Below, in pieces: positions 26,155-36,930 of a stretch of 58,080 nt of DNA. The position numbers and the translations under genes were made by a program. Every line of letters begins with the position of its first letter. Position 1 is the stretch's first letter. Origin of the DNA: Haloferula sp. (GTDB lineage: Bacteria > Verrucomicrobiota > Verrucomicrobiia > Verrucomicrobiales > Akkermansiaceae); the NCBI GenBank assembly GCA_007126655.1, contig SLAV01000288.1:1-58080 (forward strand), in the 5' to 3' direction. The notes beneath the pieces are model-generated. The model made no database searches. It was not told where the DNA came from and saw only the letters and a program-made list of their open reading frames with translations.

Positions 26155-26992
26155 CGAAACGCTTGCCACCCGCAAGCAATCAACCAGCTTCCCAGCCGGA
26201 CTCAGTCCCCGCGTCCTCAAGGCCACGGGGCTGCCAGCCTCTTGCCGCCACCTCGAAAACACCACAGTCCGGAGCGTCGGGGTGTCCGGTGCTTTGCGGC
26301 CCGGCACTCGGGCGCGCAGGGCGTTTGGCTTGAGAGTTCATGGAAAGGGGCGGCCCGTTGAGAACGGGTTCGACCGCAAATCGCTTGCAATCAAGATCAC
26401 TCCCGGCCCCCGACGGCCGGTTCTTCTTCTCATCGCAGGAATGATCGCCAATGGCGCGTCGCGCTTGAGTGCGGGATTTCAATCCGACGAGCCCCACGGC
26501 TTCTCCGCCAGCCCGGGCAAACCATGTGGCAGCCATCGGATTTTCAACTTTCCTGAGGACAACTTTTGTCCCGATCGAGACAAAAGTTGTCCTCACGGAA
26601 GGAACGGCGGCGCTTGGGTCATCACGCAATTCTGGTCTCGGCCGGGAGGAGAATTGAAATCCCCGGGGATGTGCTGCCAGAGGCGGCTTCCCTCCTCGCG
26701 CCCGGCACCGGGCAGGGTGATCGTCGTCAGGCATGGCGTGGGCGATCCGCCAATCGGCGGGAAGCCCGGCGGTGCGGATGCGGAGCGGTGTGGCGTCGGC
26801 CGGGGCACGGTGGGTGGTCGTGCGGTTTTGATGGCGAGGTTAACCGGGTATTTTTGTGCCCCTTTGTTTCGCGCGAAATTTTTCCCAATCTTTCCAAGCT
26901 CCGCATAAGCTCAAGCCAAACGCCCTAATCGGGCGCGATTTGGCGTGTGATGCCGCTTGCGATCCGGGGGCGGGGTGTGGCATGGTGTTGGC
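26155..26992. other. 838-base gene-free stretch
   Basis: No reading frame here on either strand shows recognisable protein similarity or plausible starts. It contains a short hairpin (cccgttgagaacggg, 26354-26368) and a perfect inverted repeat at 26555-26594. It separates the damaged accessory patch from the glycosidase gene and may be remnant mobile DNA. Confidence 0.6.
26555..26594. repeat. Perfect 16-bp inverted repeat with 8-base loop
   Basis: gaggacaacttttgtc (26555-26570) and its exact reverse complement gacaaaagttgtcctc (26579-26594) flank ccgatcga. There is no T-run, so it is not an ordinary terminator. It could be a small non-autonomous element, paired IS ends or a structured RNA. 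Confidence 0.8.
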
Positions 26993-28417
26993 ATGCGAAT
27001 GCTTTTTTCCGCCGCTCTTGCCGCGGTCGCCCTGGCCGCCACGGCGGGGGCGCGCGAATACCGCCCGTCGGACGAAAAGCCGCCGCGCGTGGCCCAGGAA
27101 TTCCGGGCGGCGTGGGTGGCCACGATCTACAACATCGACTGGCCGAGCCGCCCGGGGCTGAGCGCCTCCGCCCAGCAGGCGGAGATGCGGGCGATCCTCG
27201 ACCGGCTGGTGGCCCTGCGAATGAACGCGGTGATCCTCCAGGTGCGGGCGCAGTGCGACGCGGCGTATCAATCGCGCCGCGAGCCGTGGTCGTCCTCGTT
27301 CACCGGCACGATGGGGCGTTCGCCGGGTTATGATCCGCTCGCCTTCGCGATCCGCGAGGCGCACGCGCGCGGCCTGGAGGTGCACGCGTGGTTCAATCCG
27401 TTCCGCGCGCTTTCCAACAATTCGCGGCAGACGGCGCGGAACCACGTCACCCGCACCTCGCCGGGCCTCACCAAGCGCTTCGGCAACATGACGTGGCTCG
27501 ATCCCGCCAACCCCGCCGCCCGCCGCCACGCGCTCGACGTGATCCTCGACGTGGTCCGCCGCTACGACATCGACGGCGTGCACATCGACGACTACTTCTA
27601 CCCGTATCCCTCGGGCAACGCGCGCTTCCCGGACGGGCTCACCCCGGCGCAGCGGCGCGCCCACATCGACACGTTCGTCCGCGATTTCTATCAATCGGTG
27701 AAACGCGAGAAAAGCTGGGTGCGCGTGGGCATCAGCCCGTTCGGCATCTGGCGGCCCGGCGTGCCGGCGGGCATCGAGGCGGGCATCGACAGCTACGAGC
27801 ACCTAGCCGGCGACTCGCGCAAGTGGCTGCGCAACGGGTGGGTCGATTACCTCGCGCCACAGCTCTACTGGCGCATTCAGCCTGAGCGGCAGAGTTTCCC
27901 GAAGCTGCTCGAATGGTGGCGCGGGCAGGGGTCGCGACCGGTGTGGCCCGGCATCGCCACCTCGCGGATCCAGTCGCGCGAGGATCCCGGGCGTCCGGCC
28001 GCGGAGATCACCAACCAGATCGACCTCACGCGCCGCATCGGGCGCAATTGGCACGGCCACATCCACTGGAGCGCGGAGGCGCTGATGAACGACCGGGGCG
28101 GCATCAACCGCCGCCTCGCGTCCAGCTACACCCAGCACGCGGCGGTGCCGCCGATGCCTTGGGTGAACCGCCGCAACCCGTCCGCGCCATCGCTGACCGC
28201 CACCCTGAGCGGGAGCAACACCGAGATCCGCTGGCGCGCCGACAACCGGGCGGCGAGGGTTGCCGTGCAGGTGCGGAACGGCAACCAGTGGAACACCGTG
28301 CGCATCCTTCCCGCCTCAGCCGGGCGCCACACCGTTCCGCGCGCGGACGCCGTGGCCATCACCGCGATCTGCCGCACCGGAAACATGAGCCGGCCGGTGG
28401 TGGTGAGCCTGCGTTGA
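26993..28417 (+). CDS. Secreted GH10-like (GHL10/DUF187, YngK-type) glycoside hydrolase
   Basis: A 474-residue protein with a signal peptide (residues 1-20) and the family pattern EFRAAWVATIYNIDWPSRPG near the N-terminus, a TIM-barrel core with VHAWFNPFRAL, DIDGVHIDDYFYPYP, VRVGISPFGIWRP and YLAPQLYWRIQ, and a C-terminal beta-sandwich-like part (about 385-474). Members act on cell-envelope or exported polysaccharides; the substrate is not established. The ATG at 26993 begins the signal peptide. Confidence 0.9.
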   Translation: MRMLFSAALAAVALAATAGAREYRPSDEKPPRVAQEFRAAWVATIYNIDWPSRPGLSASAQQAEMRAILDRLVALRMNAVILQVRAQCDAAYQSRREPWSSSFTGTMGRSPGYDPLAFAIREAHARGLEVHAWFNPFRALSNNSRQTARNHVTRTSPGLTKRFGNMTWLDPANPAARRHALDVILDVVRRYDIDGVHIDDYFYPYPSGNARFPDGLTPAQRRAHIDTFVRDFYQSVKREKSWVRVGISPFGIWRPGVPAGIEAGIDSYEHLAGDSRKWLRNGWVDYLAPQLYWRIQPERQSFPKLLEWWRGQGSRPVWPGIATSRIQSREDPGRPAAEITNQIDLTRRIGRNWHGHIHWSAEALMNDRGGINRRLASSYTQHAAVPPMPWVNRRNPSAPSLTATLSGSNTEIRWRADNRAARVAVQVRNGNQWNTVRILPASAGRHTVPRADAVAITAICRTGNMSRPVVVSLR

Positions 28418-28453
28418 GGAAACCCGCGTCCGGAACCCGCCGTCCCAGCCGCC

Positions 28454-29086
28454 ATGTCGCCAGAAGTCGCCGCGCTCGCGGGGTTCGCCCTGGTCATGGC
28501 GCTCGGCCAGTTCAGCCCCGGGCCGGACATGCTGTGGCTCACGCGCGTGTCCCTGCGCGACGGGGCGCGCGACGGCGTGGTCACCGCGCTGGGCATCGCG
28601 ACCGGGCTGGCGGTGCACGCCACACTGGCGCTCACCGGCCTCGCCCTTTTTCTTCACCGCCATCCGGCGCTTCAAATCGCCTTCACGGTGGCGGCGGCCG
28701 GCTATCTCGGCTGGCTCGCCGCGCGGATCCTGCGCGATCCGGCGGGCGGCGGGGCCGGAAAAACCGGCGGCGGCCCACGCGGGAGGCCGTTTTTGCGCGG
28801 GTTGTTCTGCAATCTCGCCAACCCGAAGGTCGCGCTGTTTCTGGCGGCGATCTGCACGCCGTTTCTCGAATCCTCGCCCGCACCCTGGTTCGCGGTTGCG
28901 CTCTGGGCGGTGATCGTCGTGCAGGGAGGCGTGCTGTGGTCGTTGTGGGCGCTGCTGCTGCAGACCCCGCGCGCCCGCGCCATCTATCAACGTCACGCGC
29001 GCCGCGCCGACGTCGTCTTCGCATCCGTGCTCGCGGCGCTCGCAGCGTGGCTCGTGATCCGCCTGGTGGCCGCCGGACTCGGTTGA
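28454..29086 (+). CDS. LysE/RhtB-family amino acid exporter
   Basis: A 210-residue inner-membrane protein with about six hydrophobic segments and the family's start (FALVMALGQFSPGPDMLWLT) and FCNLANPKVALFLAAI. LysE-type transporters export amino acids or related small molecules. It lies 36 bases after the glycosidase gene, so cotranscription is possible, though the functions are unrelated. Confidence 0.9.
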   Translation: MSPEVAALAGFALVMALGQFSPGPDMLWLTRVSLRDGARDGVVTALGIATGLAVHATLALTGLALFLHRHPALQIAFTVAAAGYLGWLAARILRDPAGGGAGKTGGGPRGRPFLRGLFCNLANPKVALFLAAICTPFLESSPAPWFAVALWAVIVVQGGVLWSLWALLLQTPRARAIYQRHARRADVVFASVLAALAAWLVIRLVAAGLG

Positions 29087-29113
29087 CCGGCGGCTTCCGG
29101 CCGTTCGTGCGCC

Positions 29114-29884
29114 TCAGTGGCAGGGCATGCCGCAGTGGCGGCGGAAGATGCCGCGTGCCGCTTCAGCCTGCTCCGGGGTGGCGGCCGGCGTGTCCTTGAG
29201 TTGATAGACGCGGCCGAGGGCCTCCCATTTGTGGATGCCCATCTGGTGGAAGGGAAGCACCTCGATGCGTTCGACGGAATTTCCGAGCGTGGCGACGAAT
29301 TCGGCGACGCCCTCGATGTTGTCGGGCGCGTCGGTGAGGCCGGGCACGAGCACGAAGCGGATCCACATCGGCTGTGCGGCGTCGGCGAGCCGTCTGGCGA
29401 AGGCGCGCGCGGGCCCGCGTTCCACGCCGGTGGTGCGGAGGTGGGTGGCGGGGTCGGACGACTTGATGTCGAGCAGCCAGAGGTCGGTGAGTTCGAGCAA
29501 TTCGTCATCGACTTGGTCGCCCAGGTGGCCGGAGGTGTCGATGGCGGTGTGCAGGCCGAGTTCGCGCGCGCCGCGCAGGAGTTCCTTGCAGAACTCCGGC
29601 TGGGCCAGCGGTTCGCCGCCGCTGATGGTAATGCCCTGCAGGAAATGCCGTTGCCGGCGGATCTCGTCGAGCAACATGTCGGCGGTTTTCGGGTCGCCGT
29701 GGGTGGGACTCGCGGTGTCCGGGTTGTGGCAGTAAAGGCAGCGCAACGGGCAGCCGCTCAGGAAGACGACGTATCGCACGCCGGGACCGTCGATCATGCC
29801 GCCGCTTTCCACCGAGTGGACGCGTCCGGTCAACGGAGAGTTCCCTTGTGTCGCGGGCCGGGTGATGGTTTCGGATTCAATCAT
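29114..29884 (-). CDS. pflA: PflA-type glycyl radical enzyme activase
   Basis: A 256-residue radical SAM protein with CPLRCLYCHNPDT (the CxxxCxxC cluster), ITISGGEPLAQPEF, and IKSSDPATHLRTTG, the pattern of pyruvate formate-lyase activating enzyme. It lacks the extra ferredoxin-type cluster insert of other glycyl radical activases, which favours PflA. Its target, a glycyl radical enzyme, is not encoded in this window. The ATG at 29884 is supported by the N-terminal GRVHSVESGGMIDGPGVR pattern. Confidence 0.9.
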   Translation of the reverse strand: MIESETITRPATQGNSPLTGRVHSVESGGMIDGPGVRYVVFLSGCPLRCLYCHNPDTASPTHGDPKTADMLLDEIRRQRHFLQGITISGGEPLAQPEFCKELLRGARELGLHTAIDTSGHLGDQVDDELLELTDLWLLDIKSSDPATHLRTTGVERGPARAFARRLADAAQPMWIRFVLVPGLTDAPDNIEGVAEFVATLGNSVERIEVLPFHQMGIHKWEALGRVYQLKDTPAATPEQAEAARGIFRRHCGMPCH

Positions 29885-30029
29885 GTCCGCACCCAACCAA
29901 GCACGGATCCTCGATGGATGACAGGCCCGATTTGATTTCCACGGTTTTCCGGTCACGCCGCGCCAGCCATGAACCTCCCGGTCATCAGGAATCGGTTTGC
30001 ATGAAATGGCGTGTCCTGTCATGAGGGTC

Positions 30030-30060
30030 GGCGGAATTTCCTCGCCGCCTTTCTTTTTTC
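30030..30060 (+). promoter_or_regulatory. Hairpin plus T-run directly before a start codon
   Basis: GGCGG (30030-30034) and CCGCC (30045-30049) form a short stem followed by a T-rich run (tttcttttttc) that ends one base before the nucleotidyltransferase ATG. It looks like a small intrinsic terminator or attenuator in the leader; a five-base stem is weak. Confidence 0.35.
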
Positions 30061-30061
30061 C

Positions 30062-30973
30062 ATGAAACCGACCCTCCTCATACTCGCCGCAGGCATGGGC
30101 AGCCGATATGGCGGCCTCAAACAAATCGACCCGATGGGGCCGAATGGCGAGGCGGTGCTCGATTATTCCGTGTTCGACGCGATCCGCGCGGGATTCGGGC
30201 GTGTGGTATTCATCATCCGCGAGGATTTCGCCGAGGCGTTCAGGAACGGCGTCGGCTCGCGTTTCGCCAGGCGGATCGAGGTGGACTACGCGTTCCAGCG
30301 CCTCGACGACCTGCCCGCCGGCTTTTCCGTGCCTCAAGGCCGGGTGAAACCCTGGGGCACCGCGCATGCCGTGCGCGCCGCCCGCGATTTGGTGCGGGAG
30401 CCGTTCGCGGTGATCAACGCGGATGATTTCTACGGGCGCGACGCATACCGCCGCGCCGCCGCCTTCCTGGCCGCCCCGCCCGCCACCAACCGCGTCGCCC
30501 ACTATGCGATGGTCGGCTATCCGCTGGTGAACACGCTCTCCGACCATGGCGACGTGAACCGCGGCATCTGCACGCGCGACGACAATGGCCTGCTCACCTA
30601 CGTCGAGGAATTCGTGGCAATCGGGCGCGGGGACGACGGTGTGATCGGCGGGGACGCGCTCGACGGCAGACGCCGCGTGATCGACGATTCCACACCGGTG
30701 TCGATGAATTTCTGGGCGTTCACGCCGGAGCTTTTCGACCTGCTGGAGGACGAGTTCGCGGTGTTTCTGGCGGATTACGGCGGCCGGGAAAAATCCGAGT
30801 TCTACATTCCGACGCTCGTCGATTCGCTGATCCGGAGCGGCCGGGCCGACTGCCGCGTTTTGGACACCGACAGCCAGTGGTTCGGCGTGACGTATCCCAA
30901 CGACAAACCGCATGTGGTCGCCTCGATCCGCCGGTTGATCGACGCCGGCGAGTATCCGGAGGCGCTCGCCTGA
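30062..30973 (+). CDS. Sugar-phosphate nucleotidyltransferase-like protein
   Basis: A 303-residue protein with the nucleotidyltransferase start LILAAGMGSRYGGLKQIDPM, the metal-binding VINADDFYG and the sugar-site segment HYAMVGYPLVNTLS. Such enzymes join a nucleoside triphosphate to a sugar 1-phosphate. The sequence is closer to the variant found alone than to RfbA or GalU, so the sugar is not assigned. The ATG at 30062 begins at the first strand. Confidence 0.85.
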   Translation: MKPTLLILAAGMGSRYGGLKQIDPMGPNGEAVLDYSVFDAIRAGFGRVVFIIREDFAEAFRNGVGSRFARRIEVDYAFQRLDDLPAGFSVPQGRVKPWGTAHAVRAARDLVREPFAVINADDFYGRDAYRRAAAFLAAPPATNRVAHYAMVGYPLVNTLSDHGDVNRGICTRDDNGLLTYVEEFVAIGRGDDGVIGGDALDGRRRVIDDSTPVSMNFWAFTPELFDLLEDEFAVFLADYGGREKSEFYIPTLVDSLIRSGRADCRVLDTDSQWFGVTYPNDKPHVVASIRRLIDAGEYPEALA

Positions 30974-30986
30974 AATGCCTGCCGTC

Positions 30987-31484
30987 TCAGAACGCGTCGC
31001 GCACGTGGTTGATGGCCGGCCTGCGCCCTTCCTCCAGCCAGACTTCGATGACGTCGAACCGCCACGGCATGTCGCGGTGGCCGAGCTTGCGGATCCAGGC
31101 GTTGGCACCGCGTTCGATGAGGCGCTGCTTGTCGGGGGTGACCGCGTCGAGCGGGCGGACGCTGCCGTGGCGTCCGCGGGTCTTCACCTCGACGAACAGG
31201 AGCAACCGCCCCCGCGCGGCGATGAGATCGACCTCGCCGCCGCCTTTTCTTTTGAAATTCCGCGCGAGAATGCGGTGGCCGGTGGCCTGCAGGAAGCGTG
31301 CGGCGATTCGCTCGCCGTGGCTCCCGATCCACTGGCGGTCGCGCGGGTTGCCGGTTTCGTCCCGCAGCCGGCTTGGATCGTTGAGCAGGCGGCTCCACCG
31401 CCGGATGCACCAGCCGCGCAGGCCGCGGCTTTTCCATGGGCGGGGGATTTCCGCGGGATCGGGGACGGGGTGGTGTTTCATCAT
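30987..31484 (-). CDS. yraN: YraN/UPF0102-family endonuclease-like protein
   Basis: A protein of about 165 residues whose C-terminal 115 carry the UPF0102 pattern: GSHGERIAARFLQATGHRIL, the nuclease-like GGGEVDLIAARG and LLLFVEVKTRGRHGS, which hold the D/E-x-K residues of a restriction-endonuclease-like fold. The N-terminus is about 50 residues longer than usual and Arg-rich. Two ATGs (31484 and 31481) are adjacent. The role is unclear; the fold suggests DNA processing. Confidence 0.88.
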   Translation of the reverse strand: MMKHHPVPDPAEIPRPWKSRGLRGWCIRRWSRLLNDPSRLRDETGNPRDRQWIGSHGERIAARFLQATGHRILARNFKRKGGGEVDLIAARGRLLLFVEVKTRGRHGSVRPLDAVTPDKQRLIERGANAWIRKLGHRDMPWRFDVIEVWLEEGRRPAINHVRDAF

Positions 31485-31554
31485 CGCGCTCGCCGCCGGT
31501 GATTGAACCGGCCGGTGGCCCCGGATGCAAACCCGATGGATGAACGTGAAATAC

Positions 31555-31588
31555 AAAACCGCCGCCGCGAGAACCCGCGGCGGCGGTA
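31555..31588 (-). terminator. Rho-independent terminator after the Gln-rich protein gene
   Basis: On the minus strand a strong GC stem (about 10-12 pairs, ccgccgccgcgg paired with gcggcggcgg) with a small loop is followed by TTTTGTATTT. It lies 75 bases past the stop at 31663 and before yraN. Confidence 0.75.
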
Positions 31589-31662
31589 GTGTGATAAGGT
31601 GCTTCCAATGGCCCGCTCGGGAATGCTGATGACTTCAGCGGACACCCGGGGCCATGGGTGGA

Positions 31663-32310
31663 TCAGTTGCCCGGCTGCTGCTGCGGGGCGCCACCTTGTT
31701 GCTGGGCCTGCATCAGGGCACTGAGCTGGGTGAAGACTTCCTCACGCTCACGCTCGAGTGCGGGCACCTCGGGATTGATCTCGGTCATCGCCTCGGTGCG
31801 GGCTTCGATCAGCTCGTTCTGCTTGGCTTGGAATTCCGGATCGTTGCGGACTTTTTCCTCGGCCTCGCGCATTTCGGAAATCGCCTGCTGGAATTCCATG
31901 GTGAGCTGCTGGCGCTCCTCGTCTTCCAGGCCCTGCGCGTTCTGGAGTTGCATCTGCATTTGCTGGAGCTGCTGCTGCTCTTCCTGGCTGGGATATCCCT
32001 CTTCCTCGAGCCGGCTCTCAAACATCTCGATGAATGCGGTGCGCTCCTCGACGAGTTCAGGATTGTCCTGCTCCGCCTGGGCGGCGATTTGCTGGAGTTC
32101 GGCCTCGATTTCCTGGGCACGGGCCTGGAGGCGCTGTGCCTCACCCATTTCCTGGGTCTGTGCTCCCGGTTGTGCACCTTGCTGGGGTGCCTGTTGCGGC
32201 GCCTGTTGCGCGGGAGCCTGCTGGGCTTGGAGGGCCATGGTGCCTGCAATCAATGCGGCTCCGGTGAAAATCGCGGTCGTGGTCTGTCGTGTGGTTGGTT
32301 TACGCTTCAT
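31663..32310 (-). CDS. Secreted Gln/Glu-rich coiled-coil protein
   Basis: A 215-residue protein with a signal peptide (residues 1-28), a Gln/Ala/Pro repeat segment (about 30-52), a long coiled coil (about 55-195, dominated by Glu, Gln, Ala and Met), and a Gln/Pro-rich tail. The overall look is of small periplasmic helical chaperones or scaffold proteins such as the Skp or Spy types, but no signature confirms this. It stands alone between two terminators or promoters. Confidence 0.7.
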   Translation of the reverse strand: MKRKPTTRQTTTAIFTGAALIAGTMALQAQQAPAQQAPQQAPQQGAQPGAQTQEMGEAQRLQARAQEIEAELQQIAAQAEQDNPELVEERTAFIEMFESRLEEEGYPSQEEQQQLQQMQMQLQNAQGLEDEERQQLTMEFQQAISEMREAEEKVRNDPEFQAKQNELIEARTEAMTEINPEVPALEREREEVFTQLSALMQAQQQGGAPQQQPGN

Positions 32311-32559
32311 TGTGTCGTTATGGTTGGATTCTCCGCCTGCCGCTGCTGCGGTAACTATGTCCTTCGAGCGCGGGGCGAATTCTCACGGGTTCTAATGCAT
32401 CGGCTGTGCCAAGTCGTGCCGAACGATCAGTGAAAAATTCATAAAGTGCAGACTGCGAGTGATTTACATGAATGGAATTTCGGCGGAATTTTTTCACACC
32501 GGTCGGGATTGTCAGATTGAACGGGTTAATTTTGACACATGTGCTACCTTCGCCACCTC

Positions 32560-34124
32560 ATGAGCGAAACACAAGAACCGCATGATCGGGAGGCTCAAAG
32601 CCGGACCCGGGATCCCGCCGGGTCCTCAGGCGGGGGGGGACGGAGGAGCGGCCTCGGGTTGCGTTGGATTCTGTTGATTTACGTGGTGCTTCCTCTGGCC
32701 GGGGTGATGGCGGTGGCGGGATACCTGATTTTGCAGACGTGGGAGCGCAACGTGGAGCAGCGGATGCAGAGCGACCTGGAGATGGTTGCGCGGGCGGTGC
32801 GGCTGCCGTTGAGCCACGCGATGGAGCGCGAGCGTGAGGGCGGCATTGAGCAGGCGCTCCAGGCTGCGCTTTCCACCGACTCGGTTTACAGCGCGTATGC
32901 CTTCGACATGGAGGGCGAACGGATCGCCTCCGCGGGCGGTCCGGCGTTCTCCGGCGAGCTTGGCACCGAGGATCGCGACATGGTGAGCGAGCTGGCCGCC
33001 GAGGGGAGAAGGGCGGGGGAGTTCGGTGAGATCGGCGACCGCCGGGTGTATTCGTATTTCCTGCCGTTGAGCGATTCGCGGAACCGCGCCAGCGGGCTGC
33101 TGCAATTGACGCGGCGCGAGCAGGACTTCCGCGACGACCGCGCGCGGGCGCGCCGGGTCGGCATCATCGGGTTCGTGACCGCCACGCTGGTGATGGCGCT
33201 GCTGGTGCTGGTGGGGCAATACGGCGCGATGGAGCGGCATTTCAGGAATTTGATCGCCGGCATGCGCCGCGTCGCCGGTGGCGACGCCGGCCACCGGCTG
33301 GTGCCCGCCGGGCCGGCCGAGATCGCCTCGATTTCGGAGAGTTTCAACGAGATGCTCGACAGCATCCAGAACGCCGAGCGGGAGATCGAGCGGAACCGCC
33401 TCGCCCGCATCGCCATGGAGCAACGCCTGCGGATGCAGGAAAAGCTCGCCGCCGTCGGCCAGCTCGCCGCCGGGGTGGCGCACGAGCTGGGCACGCCATT
33501 GGGCACGGTGAGCGGCGCGGCCCAGCGCGGGTTGCGCGGTCTGCCTGGGGATTCGCCGCAGGCGGCCACCCTGGAGAAGATCCGCCACGAGGTGCACCGG
33601 ATGGAGGTGATCATCCGGCAGCTGCTTGATTTCAGCCACAGCCGCGAACTGCGGATCCGCACGGTGCGGCCGGAGAAGCTGGCCGCCTCGGCGGTGTCGG
33701 CGGTGCGCGAGGAAGCCGGGCGGCATGGCGCGGAGCTGGAAATCGCCGGCCCGGGCGACCCGCCGGAGATCCAGGCCGACCCGATCGCGCTCGAACAGGT
33801 ACTGGTGAACCTGCTGCGCAACGCCGTGCAATCCTCCCCCGGCGTGCGCGTGAGCCTCGGCTGGGAGGCGGGCGGCGACGGCTTCACCTTCATCATCGAG
33901 GACGACGGGCCGGGCATTCCGGACGACATCCGCCCGCGGCTTTTCGAGCCGTTTTTCACCACCAAGAACGTGGGGTCCGGCACCGGACTCGGGCTCGCGG
34001 TGGTCCACGGCATCATCGACGACCACGGCGGCCACGTCCGCATCCGCGCGGGCGAATCCGGCGGCACCCGCGTCGAAGTCTTCCTGCCGCGCGAACCGGC
34101 CCCAACCACCGGATCCGATCCCTC

Positions 34125-34128
<4 letters not shown>
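32560..34128 (+). CDS. Membrane sensor histidine kinase
   Basis: A 522-residue kinase. A polar N-terminus with a Gly run precedes TM1 (about residues 36-59); a periplasmic sensor domain (about 60-200) and TM2 (about 202-223) follow; then HAMP (about 224-280), the phospho-acceptor motif VAHELGTPLGTVSG with His at about 308, and the ATPase domain with the N box (NLLRNAVQSSP), DDGPGIPDD and GSGTGLGLAVV. It phosphorylates the sigma-54 response regulator encoded next, overlapping by ATGA. An upstream ATG at 32539 would add 7 residues. A run of eight G near the start is noted separately. Confidence 0.93.
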
Positions 34129-35528
<1,400 letters not shown>

Positions 35529-35646
35529 GCGCCGGGTCCCGCTGACGCTTCATCGCGCACCATCATCGGGAAATCCGAATTCCCAATCCGGCCACACCCG
35601 CGATATGTCTTGGCAAGGCGGGCCGTGGGGATAGGATCCCCATACC

Positions 35647-36918
35647 ATGAGAATGTTGATCCCGTTCACCGTCGCGATGTCCGTGGCGTTTGCCGACAGC
35701 CTCCCTTTGGAAGATCCCGACCGCGGGGTTCGGGAAAATCGCGGCGGGCATGAGCACCGCGAAATCGACGATGAAAGCCTCAAGGAGAAATTCGCCGGAA
35801 TGCTTGCGGATTCCGCCAGGGAGATGGATCCCGACGCCCGGCGGAAATTCCTGGATGAGTGGCGGGATTTGATCGCCAGCGCGCTGGTGACCCTGCCCGC
35901 GGATGATCCGGGCGGGAGCGGGCCCGCGGATGCGGAGCCAACCGGGGACTGGCGGGCCGACGACGGGTCGCTGGAGCGCGCGCGGGCCTACCACGCGGAG
36001 CATGGCGGGCTTTCCATGCTCGTGATGCACCGCGGCGAGGTGGTCCTCGAGGCATACGACAATGGCGGCGATGCCGGGACGCCGCAATGGCTGGCCAGCG
36101 GCACCAAGAGCTTCGTGGGCGTGCTGGCCGCAGCGGCGGTCGAGGACGGCCTGATCGAATGGGACCAGCCGGCCGCCGATATCCTCGATGAATGGCGCGA
36201 CGACCCGGCGAAAAAAAACATCACCCTGCGGCAACTGCTGAATCTCACCAGCGGCCTGCGCGCCAACCCGCCCGGCGGCGCGCTGATCGGGCATTCGCTG
36301 GCCGACGCGCTGGAGGCGCCGGTCGTCAGCCGCCCCGGCGCGCGCTACGCATACGGGGCGAACCATTTCCACGCCTTCGCGGCGGCGCTGGACCGGGTGC
36401 TGGAGAACGAGCGCGGGATCGGCATCGAGCAATATCTCAACGAGCGCGTTCTCGAACCGCTCGGCATCGGCATGGGTTGGCGCGTGCGCCTGGAGGAAGG
36501 CATGCCGCAACTGGCCGGCGGCGGGACCATGACGGCCCGGGACTGGGCCGTCTTCGGCGAGTTCATGCGCAACCGGGGCCGGCATGACGGGCGGCAACTC
36601 ATCGCCGCGGAACATCTTGCGGAATGCCTTGAGGGCACGGATGCGAATCCCGCCTACGGCCTAACCTGGTGGCTCAACGCCGAGGTGCCCGATCCGGTCC
36701 TCAGGAGAATCCCGCTGCTGCGCCGGGAACTCGGCGGTGTGCTGGAATCGGACCAACTGCCGGAGGATCTCCATCTGGCCGCGGGCGCCGGCAAGCAGCG
36801 GCTGTATGTGATCCCGTCGCTCGAACTGGTCATCGTCCGCCAGGGCAGGCCGCGGGAGCGGGGATTCCGGGACGAGGAATTTCTGATGATGCTGTTGTTC
36901 CCCGATGGCGGAGGCTGA
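35647..36918 (+). CDS. Secreted beta-lactamase-family serine hydrolase
   Basis: A 423-residue protein with a signal peptide (about residues 1-17), a charged linker, and a penicillin-binding/class C type domain from about 110. It has the SxxK motif SGTK (S151-K154), a tyrosine motif YGAN (235-238) in place of YxN, and LRQLLNLTSGL. Such proteins are often esterases, amidases or D-aminopeptidases rather than true beta-lactamases. The substrate is unknown. It stands alone. Confidence 0.85.
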   Translation: MRMLIPFTVAMSVAFADSLPLEDPDRGVRENRGGHEHREIDDESLKEKFAGMLADSAREMDPDARRKFLDEWRDLIASALVTLPADDPGGSGPADAEPTGDWRADDGSLERARAYHAEHGGLSMLVMHRGEVVLEAYDNGGDAGTPQWLASGTKSFVGVLAAAAVEDGLIEWDQPAADILDEWRDDPAKKNITLRQLLNLTSGLRANPPGGALIGHSLADALEAPVVSRPGARYAYGANHFHAFAAALDRVLENERGIGIEQYLNERVLEPLGIGMGWRVRLEEGMPQLAGGGTMTARDWAVFGEFMRNRGRHDGRQLIAAEHLAECLEGTDANPAYGLTWWLNAEVPDPVLRRIPLLRRELGGVLESDQLPEDLHLAAGAGKQRLYVIPSLELVIVRQGRPRERGFRDEEFLMMLLFPDGGG

Positions 36919-36930
36919 CGAGCCTTGGCC

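Noticed and set aside
26350-26385. Possible tRNA remnant at gggttcgacc
   Set aside because: No matching acceptor, D or anticodon arms can be folded around it.
30072-31108. Upstream extension of the pflA frame on the minus strand
   Set aside because: It overlaps the nucleotidyltransferase gene antisense; the PflA pattern begins at 29884.
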